Assembly (NCBI GenBank): GCA_025929315.1
Contig: JAICMI010000012.1
Coordinates: 1-35,225, forward strand
Source: Frankiaceae bacterium
GTDB lineage: Bacteria; Actinomycetota; Actinomycetes; JAFAQI01
Direction of reading: 5' to 3'
DNA length: 35,225 nt
The notes beneath the pieces were generated by a model. That model was not told the origin of the DNA. It saw nothing but the letters and a program-made list of their open reading frames with translations, and searched no databases. Made by a program: the position numbers and the translations under genes. This document shows positions 9,840 through 16,215 of this stretch, piece by piece. How positions within the stretch are numbered: the first letter of the stretch is position 1; each line of letters starts with the position of its first letter.

Positions 9840-10391
9840 GTGCCGCGATACGGGACGATCGACCATGACTACGCCCTTCGGCTCGCAGGCTCCGAGGACG
9901 GGCCGATCTACATGCTCAATCTCATGGCCTACCGCGCGGAGGCCGACTACGGCCCCGATGGAGAGAAGGGCGTCGCGGGTCGCGAAGCGGACGACCGCTA
10001 CGCCCCGCTCGACGTCCTCGCCGAGATCGGCGCGCACGTCTGCTTCCTCGCCGAGGTCGAGTCCGGCGAGTGGGACCGCGTCGCCGTGGTCCGATACCCC
10101 ACCCGCAAGTCCTTCGTCGACATGCAGTCCCGCCCCGACTTCCAGAAGCAGCACGTGCACAAGGAAGCCGGGATGGAACGCACCATCATCCTCGGCACCG
10201 TTCCCACCGGCGAGCTTCCGAAGGTGTCCGCCGGCGACCTCGTCCGTCTCGACCTGTCCGACTCCCCGGGACAGTTCGCCGTCGAAGGCGCGATCGTGGG
10301 TGACGGCCGCACCTGGGCGAGCGTGAGCTACACCCCGGTCGACGACGTGGCCGGGGACATCGTGCTGCGCACGGTGGTCAGTCGGTGGTAG
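9840..10391 (+). CDS. DUF1330 family protein
   Basis: A 183-residue protein from a GTG. The first 120 residues match the DUF1330 pattern: IYMLNLMAYRAEADYG, a GREADDRYAPLDVLAEIGAHV segment, WDRVAVVRYPTRKSFVDM, then a conserved AGMER near 115. DUF1330 is a small dimeric alpha-beta barrel fold; some relatives carry out small-molecule chemistry, but none predicts a reaction here. A C-terminal extension of about 60 residues follows. It is the first gene of a plus-strand operon, its stop overlapping the TetR GTG by 7 nt. A role in processing or sensing the product of the sulfatases is inference. Confidence 0.75.
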   Translation: MPRYGTIDHDYALRLAGSEDGPIYMLNLMAYRAEADYGPDGEKGVAGREADDRYAPLDVLAEIGAHVCFLAEVESGEWDRVAVVRYPTRKSFVDMQSRPDFQKQHVHKEAGMERTIILGTVPTGELPKVSAGDLVRLDLSDSPGQFAVEGAIVGDGRTWASVSYTPVDDVAGDIVLRTVVSRW

Positions 10392-10927
10392 ACGGCCGGC
10401 GCGCTCGGCGCGCGGAGAACCGGACTGCGGTGATCGACGCCCTCGTCGACCTGTTCCACGACGGGATCTACGAGCCGGGCTCGGCACTGATCGCCGAACG
10501 TGCAGGTCTGTCGCCGCGATCGCTCTTCCGCTACTTCGACGACATCGACGACCTGACCCACGCAGCGATCGACCGGCACATGGCCGAAGCCCGGCCGCTG
10601 GTGGACCTGGACATCGGCGACGGCGCTCCGCTCAGTCTGCGCATCGAGCGCCTCGTCGACGCGCGCATCCGCTTGTACGACGCCATCGCACCGGGCGCGC
10701 GCGCAGCACGGGTGTGCGCGCACCGCAACGCAGCAGTGGCAAAGCAGATTCGTGACTCGCGCCGCTATCTGCGCGACCAGATCAGCCACCTGTTCGCGCC
10801 GGAACAACCAGATGTCGCCGCGCTCGACGCCCTCTGCTCGTTCGAGACCTACGAGCTGTTGCGTGAGCACCAGTCGAAGCAAAAGGTCCGTGCGACGCTG
10901 ATCGCCGCATTGACTGCGTTGCTGTGA
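10385..10927 (+). CDS. TetR/AcrR family transcriptional regulator
   Basis: A 180-residue protein. The N-terminal HTH (ALIAERAGLSPRSLFRYFDD, residues 34-53) is typical of TetR DNA-binding domains, ending in the conserved FRYF motif. The remaining residues form the variable helical ligand-binding/dimerisation domain. The GTG start overlaps the DUF1330 stop by 7 nt and its stop overlaps the next GTG (GTGA), so it sits inside the operon it probably controls. The likely operator is the 8-7-8 inverted repeat at 9801-9823. The inducing ligand is unknown; a desulfated product or acyl-CoA would fit. Confidence 0.88.
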   Translation: MVDGRRARRAENRTAVIDALVDLFHDGIYEPGSALIAERAGLSPRSLFRYFDDIDDLTHAAIDRHMAEARPLVDLDIGDGAPLSLRIERLVDARIRLYDAIAPGARAARVCAHRNAAVAKQIRDSRRYLRDQISHLFAPEQPDVAALDALCSFETYELLREHQSKQKVRATLIAALTALL

Positions 10928-11304
10928 GAGGGAGCATCCGCCGCGAAGTACGGATTGCTTGTCCGGCGGACAAGGTCTGGACGCTCGTCGGTGACGCTGT
11001 CCGGATCCCGGACTGGTTCCCCGGCATCGTCGACGCGGTTGTCGACGGCGACACTCGCACGATCACGACGGGGTCGGGCATGCAGCTGCCGGAACAGTTC
11101 ATCGCCGACCCCTTGCAACGCCGGTTCCAATATCGGATCACCGGCATGAAAGAACACGTGTCGACCCTTGACGTCATCGACCTCGGCGACGACACATGTC
11201 TCGTCATCTACAGCGTCGACGCCGACCCCAACACCATGGCGCTGGTCATCGGGGGCGCGGCCGGCAACGCGCTCGAACACCTGCGCACGCTGATGGAGAC
11301 CTGA
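10924..11304 (+). CDS. SRPBCC (START/polyketide-cyclase-like) lipid-binding family protein
   Basis: A 126-residue protein of the SRPBCC fold: N-terminal beta-strand REVRIACPADKVWTLVGD, then the helix-turn RIPDWFPGIVDAVV, beta-strands TRTITTGSG and RRFQYRI, and the long C-terminal helix GGAAGNALEHLRTLMET. These helix-grip proteins bind hydrophobic ligands in a central cavity, and some are cyclases or aromatases. It is coupled to its neighbours by GTGA (TetR stop) and TGATG (sulfatase start) overlaps. In this operon it may bind the hydrophobic part of the sulfatase substrate or product, which is inference. Confidence 0.82.
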   Translation: MRGSIRREVRIACPADKVWTLVGDAVRIPDWFPGIVDAVVDGDTRTITTGSGMQLPEQFIADPLQRRFQYRITGMKEHVSTLDVIDLGDDTCLVIYSVDADPNTMALVIGGAAGNALEHLRTLMET

Positions 11305-12833
11305 TGGGCCGCAAGATCCTGTTCGTCACAACCGACCAGCAGCGCTACGACACCCTCGGCTGCAACGGCGGCACAGTCGCACGCACGCCGGTCGTCGACG
11401 CGCTCGCCGCCGCCGGGATCCGCTACGAGCGCGCCGTTCCGCAGTCGGTCGTCTGCATGCCGTCGCGGTCAACGATCCTCACCGGCCAGCACCCGTCCAC
11501 GCACGGTGTCTGGATGAACGGCGTACCCCTGCCGGCCTCCGCACCGTCGGTCGCCGACGTCCTGCACGACGCCGGCTATCGCACTGCGCTCATCGGCAAA
11601 GCGCATTTCGAACCGTTCCTCGACCCGTTCCTGCGGTTCCCGGAGAACGCGCTCGCGCGCTCCGGCGTGACGCCACCCGGCGGCACCCACCGCGGCTTCG
11701 AATACCTCGAGATGGCGACGCACACCAGTGTCGGGCCGATGCATTACGCGCAGTGGTTGATGAAGGAGCATCCGGAAACGGTCGGCATGTTCTACAACGT
11801 CCTCGACAACGCCCTGCAGGTGAACGCGGACGGCGGTGGCGAGAGCGGTGCGCCGCAGGTGAAGGTCAATGAGATCCCGCGCGAGTGGTACCACACCGAC
11901 TGGGTTGCCGACCGCACGATCGCCTGGCTCGACTCTCTCGACACGGACGTCGACTGGTTCTGCTGGATGAGCTTCCCCGACCCGCATCACCCCTGGGACC
12001 CGCCGCAGTCGGAGATGGGTCGCATCGACTGGCGCGACGTACCCCTTCCGGCCGGTTATCCGGAGCGCGCGGACGAACGCGAGTCGCTGCTCGACGACAA
12101 GCCGCGGCACTGGCGGATGTGGTACGACGGCGAGCTCGTCTCCAACTACGAAGCGCCGGCGCACTGGGTGCCGGCAACGATGACGGCCGAGCAGGTGCGT
12201 GAGGTCAACGCGCGCAACGCGGTCGAGTGCGAGCTCATCGACGAGGCGCTGGGTCGCGTGCTCGGCGCGATCGAGAGTCGCGGCTGGACCGGCGACACCG
12301 ACGTCATCTTCACGACCGACCATGGGGAGCTACAGGGCGACTTCGGCCTTCTCTTCAAGGGTCCGTATCACGTGGACGCGCTGATGCGGTTGCCGTTGAT
12401 CTGGCGTCCGGCGCCGAGTGCAACTGTGACGCCGTCGGTGGTGTCGCAGCCGGTCGGGTTGGTCGACCTCGCGCCAACCTTCTGTGCGATCGCCGGCGTC
12501 GCGGCTACCGACTGGATGCAGGGCGACGCGTTGCCGGTGACCACCGGCGCAGGCGATGCGGTGCTCACGGAGTGGGACAGCGAGCTGTTCGGCGTCGACG
12601 TGCACGTTCGGACCATCACCAGGGATCAGTGGGTGTTGTCGGCGTACACACGCGGAACGGTGCACGACGGCAGTGAGGGCGAGCTCTATGACCTGAGCCT
12701 CGACCCGTTGCAGCGCAAGAACCTGTGGTCCGATCCCGCGCGCGCGGCACTGCGCGACGACCTGCTCGCGGAGTTGTGGGACAAGCAACCGCCGCCGCGC
12801 GTACCGCGGCTGCAGCTGGAGGCTCCGGTATAG
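11304..12833 (+). CDS. Type I sulfatase / phosphonate-monoester-hydrolase-like enzyme
   Basis: A 509-residue protein; its ATG shares one base with the preceding stop. The signature CMPSRSTILTGQ begins at C51, the predicted formylglycine. Metal ligands are suggested by TTDQQRYDTLGC near the N-terminus and FTTDHGELQGDFGL in the C-terminal half. The opening FVTTDQQRYDTLG and the overall size are closer to the phosphonate monoester hydrolase/arylsulfatase subgroup than to the long sulfatase at 7568-9793, so the two are not recent duplicates. No signal peptide is visible. It closes the DUF1330-TetR-SRPBCC operon. Substrate unknown. Confidence 0.92.
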   Translation: MGRKILFVTTDQQRYDTLGCNGGTVARTPVVDALAAAGIRYERAVPQSVVCMPSRSTILTGQHPSTHGVWMNGVPLPASAPSVADVLHDAGYRTALIGKAHFEPFLDPFLRFPENALARSGVTPPGGTHRGFEYLEMATHTSVGPMHYAQWLMKEHPETVGMFYNVLDNALQVNADGGGESGAPQVKVNEIPREWYHTDWVADRTIAWLDSLDTDVDWFCWMSFPDPHHPWDPPQSEMGRIDWRDVPLPAGYPERADERESLLDDKPRHWRMWYDGELVSNYEAPAHWVPATMTAEQVREVNARNAVECELIDEALGRVLGAIESRGWTGDTDVIFTTDHGELQGDFGLLFKGPYHVDALMRLPLIWRPAPSATVTPSVVSQPVGLVDLAPTFCAIAGVAATDWMQGDALPVTTGAGDAVLTEWDSELFGVDVHVRTITRDQWVLSAYTRGTVHDGSEGELYDLSLDPLQRKNLWSDPARAALRDDLLAELWDKQPPPRVPRLQLEAPV

Positions 12834-12952
12834 GCGGGTGCCGTTCTCGATCGTGAGGTCCGGCGTGCTTCGCGATTGTTGAGTGCGACGAAATCCCACT
12901 TTCCAAGGCAATCAGCGCGGGATTTCGTTGCACTCAACGAGAAATTCGGCTT
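12834..12952. other. Intergenic stretch between sulfatase stop and cupin remnant
   Basis: No open frame with coding character was found. The segment is dominated by the long inverted repeat listed separately at 12878-12938. Together with the cupin remnant and the 70 bp before the MarR stop it makes up the 366-bp gap between intact genes. Confidence 0.6.
12878..12938. repeat. 20-bp near-perfect inverted repeat (extragenic palindrome)
   Basis: The left arm GTTGAGTGCGACGAAATCCC (12878-12897) and right arm (12919-12938) are reverse complements with a single mismatch, flanking a 21-nt loop. It lies 44 bp after the sulfatase stop and 14 bp before the cupin remnant. There is no T-run after either arm, so it is not a typical intrinsic terminator, although the RNA hairpin would be very stable. 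It looks like a REP- or MITE-like unit; copy number in the genome is unknown. Confidence 0.75.
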
Positions 12953-13129
12953 GAGTTCGGTCCGGGGGGAGGCAACGCAGTCGAGGCCTGCGCCGGGGAC
13001 TTCCTCCACGTCCCGAAGCACGTCATCCACCGGGAGGTGAACCCCCGGGACGAGGAGAGTCACGTCGTTGTTGTGCGCGCCGGCGACGGAGCGCCGACCG
13101 TGAACGTCGACGGTCCCGCGCGCGGCTGA
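12953..13129 (+). pseudogene. C-terminal remnant of a cupin-domain protein
   Basis: An open frame without a plausible start reads EFGPGGGNAVEACAGDFLHV, then PKHVIHREVNP and DEESHVVVVRAGDG, ending at TGA 13127-13129. GDFLHVPKHVIHRE is the second conserved cupin motif (GDxxxxPxxxxH), and the VVVVRAGDG ending is typical of small single-domain cupins. The first cupin motif and the N-terminal half are missing, and the frame begins 14 bp after a 20-bp inverted repeat. It is therefore a truncated gene rather than a functional small protein. Confidence 0.7.
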
Positions 13130-13152
13130 AGAGGCGGCCTACGGGGGTGCGG

Positions 13153-13167
13153 CCGCGAGACTCGCGG
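13153..13167 (-). terminator. Short GC-rich palindrome after the MarR gene (possible terminator)
   Basis: CCGCGAGACTCGCGG is a perfect palindrome apart from its central base, located 33 bp beyond the MarR stop on the minus strand. There is no T-run, so assignment as a terminator is weak. Confidence 0.25.
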
Positions 13168-13199
13168 TGTTCCTGCCTGTGGCTTGCACTGCGTAGCGT

Positions 13200-13628
13200 T
13201 TACTCCGGTCGGATGCGCCGTGCAGTCCTGTCGGGAGGGTCGTCGCGGTGTCGTTCGACAGAGCGTTGGACCTTCGCAAGCAGCAGGCACAGTCTGCGCT
13301 GCTCGGTTTCGGTCAGCGCGTCGGCGATGATCGTGCGCTCCCGACGGTGGAGTGAGGGCAGCATGTCATCGACGATGGCTCTGCCTTTGGGAGTGATCGC
13401 GATCAGCAGCTTGCGCCGGTCGGCTGGGTGCGGCATGCGGCGGATGAGGCCGCGATTTTCGAGCGTGTTGAGCATCGAGGTCATGCTGCCGGTCGTGATG
13501 ATGAGCCGTTCGGCGATGACGCTCGGTTCGAGGGGTGCGTCGGCGCCGTCAAGGACGGCGAGCGCCTGTTTGGCTGTCCCGGACAGGCGGTGGTCTTCCC
13601 AGGCCTGCCTGTCGTGAAGAGCGATCAA
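13200..13628 (-). CDS. MarR-family transcriptional regulator, N-terminus apparently frameshifted
   Basis: A winged-helix MarR protein: recognition region PSVIAERLIITTGSMTSMLN, wing DRRKLLIAITPKGRAIVDDM, C-terminal dimerisation helices. The only in-frame start is a TTG at 13628, which would delete most of helix alpha1. Upstream, the same frame continues with convincing MarR sequence (EYPGADRLATECYANIVRTG) to at least the Trp codon at 13724, but has no ATG, GTG or TTG. An ATG at 13765 right after GGGGAGGG lies in another frame, which closes at a TGA overlapping the TTG. A one- or two-base indel between 13724 and 13765 would join them. Either the gene is broken or the sequence has an error. It probably regulates the ABM gene upstream. 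Confidence 0.8.
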   Translation of the reverse strand: MIALHDRQAWEDHRLSGTAKQALAVLDGADAPLEPSVIAERLIITTGSMTSMLNTLENRGLIRRMPHPADRRKLLIAITPKGRAIVDDMLPSLHRRERTIIADALTETEQRRLCLLLAKVQRSVERHRDDPPDRTARRIRPE

Positions 13629-13743
13629 CCTGTCGCCGGTGCGAACGATGTTCGCGTAACACTCGGTGGCGAGCCGGTCGGCTCCTGGGTATTCGTCCCC
13701 GAAGTTGTCGTCGACGACGATCCAGGGCGTGGCGGCGCCGGCC

Positions 13744-13778
13744 GGGGAGGGACGACGCGGGTCATCCCTCCCCTTTTT
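13744..13778 (+). terminator. Intrinsic-terminator-like hairpin (plus strand) over the MarR translation start
   Basis: The arms GGGGAGGGA (13744-13752) and TCCCTCCCC (13765-13773) are perfectly complementary and are followed by TTTTT on the plus strand, a textbook rho-independent shape. No plus-strand gene ends here; upstream plus-strand coding stops at 13129. On the minus-strand transcript the same hairpin would hold the GGGGAGGG Shine-Dalgarno-like sequence and flank the ATG at 13765. It may stop antisense transcription or limit MarR translation. Confidence 0.55.
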
Positions 13779-13795
13779 CGTTTCGTGTACCTGGC

Positions 13796-14071
13796 TCAGG
13801 AGCTGGTCTCCTCGTAGATCTCGATGCGCGGCTCACTGGTGACACCGGCCTTCTGCATGGCCTCGGGCAAACCTGGATCGGTGGCGAATGCTTGCGCGTC
13901 GGCGGCCGTCGGCCAGAACGTGAGCACAAGGACCTCGTTGGGGTCGTTCGCGTCGCGAAGCAACATGTCCCCTGTGCAGCCGTTCTGCTTGCGGACGGCC
14001 CCGTGCCCGTCGTAGCCGGTCTTCCACGTGTCGTAGTCGGCGACGTGGTGTCGCACTGCCACTGTGGTCAT
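13796..14071 (-). CDS. Small dimeric alpha-beta barrel protein (ABM-like)
   Basis: A 91-residue protein: beta-strand MTTVAVRHHVADYDTWKTGY, central DMLLRDANDPNEVLVLTFWP, helix AADAQAFATDPGLPEAMQKAG and a final strand PRIEIYEE. This layout is that of the antibiotic-biosynthesis-monooxygenase/dimeric alpha-beta barrel superfamily; no catalytic residues can be assigned. The ATG follows GGGAGGG. A perfect MarR-type palindrome lies 38 bp upstream and the MarR gene follows on the same strand, so this is probably a two-gene operon under its own MarR regulator. Confidence 0.72.
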   Translation of the reverse strand: MTTVAVRHHVADYDTWKTGYDGHGAVRKQNGCTGDMLLRDANDPNEVLVLTFWPTAADAQAFATDPGLPEAMQKAGVTSEPRIEIYEETSS

Positions 14072-14109
14072 GGGCCCTCCCTGGAGGCTGATCGCTGCTC
14101 GTGCAGACG

Positions 14110-14123
14110 ACTTGAACTCAAGT
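14110..14123. promoter_or_regulatory. MarR-type operator upstream of the ABM-MarR operon
   Basis: ACTTGAACTCAAGT is a perfect inverted repeat with 6-bp arms and a 2-bp centre. The TTGA/TCAA half-sites are the kind bound by many MarR regulators. A further half-site, CTTCAAG, follows at 14131-14137. It lies 38 bp upstream of the ABM ATG. The MarR product of the same operon is the likely binder. Confidence 0.6.
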
Positions 14124-14215
14124 TATTAGACTTCAAGCGAGTGTCAACCCCGCCGTCGATGAACCATCCGAACTGACTACGCCCCTGGGTTCAGGCGAGC
14201 CGTGCGGGTTATGCG

Positions 14216-14608
14216 CTAGAAGTTGCCACCGGTTCGCCAAGCCATCTCCTGCAACGTCCAGCCGTTGCCGTCAGGGTCTGTGAATCCGGCGTACCGGACG
14301 CCGCCCCCGACGTCGCTGATCTCACCCACCTCGACACCACGACCGAGGAGTTCGGTGCGACTGGACTCGATGTCCCCGACCACCAAGTGCAACGCGCGAA
14401 TCGACCCCGGTGCGCCCTCGTAAGCACTCAGTCCGATGCCAAAGCCGATGGAGCAGCCCGACCCCGGAGGCGTCAGCTGTACGACGCGAACGCCCTCTGC
14501 CGGCTGCACGTCGACGTCGACACTGAAGCCCAGCTTTTCGAAGTAGAAGGCCTTGGCTCTATCGACATCGCTGACGGGAATCGGCACAAGCTCGAGTTTC
14601 ATATCCAT
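14216..14608 (-). CDS. Glyoxalase/VOC-superfamily protein
   Basis: A 130-residue vicinal-oxygen-chelate protein using the ATG at 14608 (a second ATG at 14602 is equally possible; no clear Shine-Dalgarno). The frame is open further upstream, but that part does not look like protein. The two beta-alpha-beta-beta-beta modules are visible: LVPIPVSDVDRAKAFYFEKLGF and, after the linker, ALHLVVGDIESSRTELLGRG, ending FTDPDGNGWTLQEM, where the last Glu is a usual metal ligand. The ligand set is incomplete, so this may be a binding or resistance-type VOC protein rather than a glyoxalase. No linked pathway is evident. Confidence 0.8.
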   Translation of the reverse strand: MDMKLELVPIPVSDVDRAKAFYFEKLGFSVDVDVQPAEGVRVVQLTPPGSGCSIGFGIGLSAYEGAPGSIRALHLVVGDIESSRTELLGRGVEVGEISDVGGGVRYAGFTDPDGNGWTLQEMAWRTGGNF

Positions 14609-14680
14609 GCGCGCCACTATTTCCGACCGGTACGACGGGGCCGGTCGCCTCATCCCGTGGGCTGATGAAAAACTTGCCAG

Positions 14681-14908
14681 GTGGACCGCGCCGACGACCG
14701 AGACGTGGCAGCGAGCAAGCGGGACCAGAGCGCCCGCCGACGAGATGACGACGCGCGCGCCCGGGACGACGAGGCGGCGGCCCGGGAAGCCGACGGCGAC
14801 TTCAGCGGTGCAGCTGCCGACCGCCAAGCCGCGGCAAAAGACCGCACACAGGCTGCGATCGACCGGGAAATGTCAGCGCGGGACAAAGACGCAGACGACG
14901 ACGTCTAG
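14681..14908 (+). CDS. Small, highly charged RD-repeat protein
   Basis: A 75-residue reading frame from a GTG, composed almost entirely of Arg, Asp, Ala, Lys and Glu. It has a repeated RDxxAxxRD rhythm (DRADDRDVAASKRDQSAR, RRDDDARARDDEAAARE, AAAKDRTQAAIDREMSARD). The periodicity of roughly seven suggests a long charged helix or coiled coil. Similar RD/ARD repeat stretches occur in linker regions of actinobacterial signalling proteins, but here the repeat stands alone. No Shine-Dalgarno is obvious. The pattern supports coding, but a chance open frame in GC-rich DNA cannot be fully excluded. Confidence 0.5.
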   Translation: MDRADDRDVAASKRDQSARRRDDDARARDDEAAAREADGDFSGAAADRQAAAKDRTQAAIDREMSARDKDADDDV

Positions 14909-14960
14909 ATCGACCGTTCGGCCAGTAGCGACAGCGCGGTAAGAACGGGACGATAACCAC

Positions 14961-15167
14961 ATGACCCAGGTCACGATTGCACCGCAACACGCCCGGACAT
15001 GCGCAGGGTGTCTCGGCAGCGGTGCGTGCTGGGTCTGCCTCGGCAGCGGTCGGCTCCAGCGCGACTACCTGCGTCAACTCACGTGCCACCGCTGTAGCGG
15101 CACCGGGGCCTGCGCGGAGGATCTCGCTCCGGTGGTCGTGCTGCCCGACCAGCGCGAAAGCGCCTGA
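14961..15167 (+). CDS. Small cysteine-rich CxxCxGxG (DnaJ zinc-finger-like) protein
   Basis: A 68-residue protein from an ATG, with seven cysteines at 14, 17, 23, 26, 42, 45 and 51. They lie in CAGCLGSGACWVCLGSG and CHRCSGTGAC, repeats of the CxxCxGxG zinc-binding motif of DnaJ cysteine-rich domains and related redox/zinc mini-proteins. There is no J-domain or substrate-binding domain. It probably binds one or two zinc ions; function unknown. It ends one base before the stop of the convergent dehydrogenase gene. Confidence 0.68.
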   Translation: MTQVTIAPQHARTCAGCLGSGACWVCLGSGRLQRDYLRQLTCHRCSGTGACAEDLAPVVVLPDQRESA

Positions 15168-15168
15168 C

Positions 15169-16215
15169 TCAGGCCTGCAGGTCGACGACGACCTTCACGT
15201 CATCCGGAGAGCGTTCGAGCGCCTGCGGCCATGACGCCATCGGGACCCGGCGCGAGACAAGCCGCCCGAGCCAGCCCGGGTCGGCCACTCGCAGATAGTC
15301 CGCGGCCTGCTCGTAGTGTCGCCGCGCCGCATTGACCGACCCGAAGACGACGCTGTTCGTCAGCACGAGCTGCTTGTTGATCGCACTCTCGTCGACATCG
15401 AGCGCGTGCTTGCCGGACGAGATCCCGGTCAGGCACAGCACGCCGTCCGGTGCGAGGCTGTTCATCAGGTCGAAGACAAGCGATCCGACCCCCGAGCATT
15501 CGATCGCGACGTCAGGATGCAAGCCAAGGTCGGCAACGGACTTCGTGTGGTAGGTCGCACCGATGTCGGCCACCAGCTTCGGTTTGGGCCCGTCAGCGAC
15601 CCGGTCGAGAACGTGCACGTCCAGCCCCTTCTGTACGCCGATCATCGCGGCCAGCAGCCCGATTGGTCCCGCACCCGTGATCAGCACAGTGCGTGGTTCC
15701 CACGGGGCGCGGGCACCGAGTCGGTCGACGTAGTCCCAGGCCTTTGCGACGACGGAGGTCGGCTCCGTGAGGACACCGAGGTCACCGATCGCAGCGTCGA
15801 GCTTGACCAGGTACTTGGCGGGTGCGCGCCAACGTTCGGCGCCGTACCCATCGAGCTCTTTGATGCCGCGCTCGGTGTATTGGCCGTTGTTGCAGAAGTC
15901 CCACTGGTCCTTGCTGCACGGCAGGCACGGCACCGGGTCCGGTCGGCGAACGATTCCGACCACCAGGTCCCCCGCCGACAGTCCACTGTCCGCCGGCGCC
16001 TCCAGCACGCGGCCGAGCGACTCGTGGAACAGCACGATCCGTTCATGGCCTGGCGGCGGCCAGCCGTATCCGGCCGAGGTGATCTCGACGTCCGTGCCGC
16101 ACACCCCGACAAGGAGTCCCTCGACCAGGACTTCGCCCACCTCGACCGCGGGCTCGCCGATCTCCTCTACTCCCGCGGTGTCAGGTCGGCCAGGGGCAAC
16201 GGTGCAGGCGCGCAT
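15169..16215 (-). CDS. Zinc-dependent medium-chain dehydrogenase, glucose 1-dehydrogenase-like
   Basis: A 348-residue MDR enzyme. Catalytic-zinc residues are C39 with T41-D42 (GVCGTDVEI) and H64-E65 (LFHESLGRV). A zinc-lobe segment has C97, C100 and C108 (PCLPCSKDQWDFCNNG) followed by QYTERGIKELDGYGAE, and the Rossmann loop is VLITGAGPIGLLAA. The YTERGI stretch and the HESLGRV motif are those of archaeal-type glucose 1-dehydrogenases that oxidise aldoses with NAD(P). The lobe has only three cysteines. Its ATG lies inside the 3' end of the GH92 gene (49-nt overlap), so the two are probably co-expressed and could act successively on released sugars. Exact substrate uncertain. Confidence 0.85.
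   Translation of the reverse strand: MRACTVAPGRPDTAGVEEIGEPAVEVGEVLVEGLLVGVCGTDVEITSAGYGWPPPGHERIVLFHESLGRVLEAPADSGLSAGDLVVGIVRRPDPVPCLPCSKDQWDFCNNGQYTERGIKELDGYGAERWRAPAKYLVKLDAAIGDLGVLTEPTSVVAKAWDYVDRLGARAPWEPRTVLITGAGPIGLLAAMIGVQKGLDVHVLDRVADGPKPKLVADIGATYHTKSVADLGLHPDVAIECSGVGSLVFDLMNSLAPDGVLCLTGISSGKHALDVDESAINKQLVLTNSVVFGSVNAARRHYEQAADYLRVADPGWLGRLVSRRVPMASWPQALERSPDDVKVVVDLQA

Noticed and set aside
7532-9868. Long plus-strand open frame (778 codons) opposite the sulfatase
   Set aside because: It is the antisense of a gene with full sulfatase signatures; the composition is Arg/Val/His-rich and has no recognisable domain.
12878-12938. Inverted repeat as an intrinsic terminator of the sulfatase operon
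   Set aside because: The loop is long (21 nt) and no T-run follows either arm; kept as a repeat instead.
13639-13654. GCGAAC-GAT-GTTCGC palindrome resembling an operator
   Set aside because: It lies within MarR coding sequence (Ala-Asn-Ile-Val-Arg), has a 3-bp centre unlike the KstR form, and no promoter is near.
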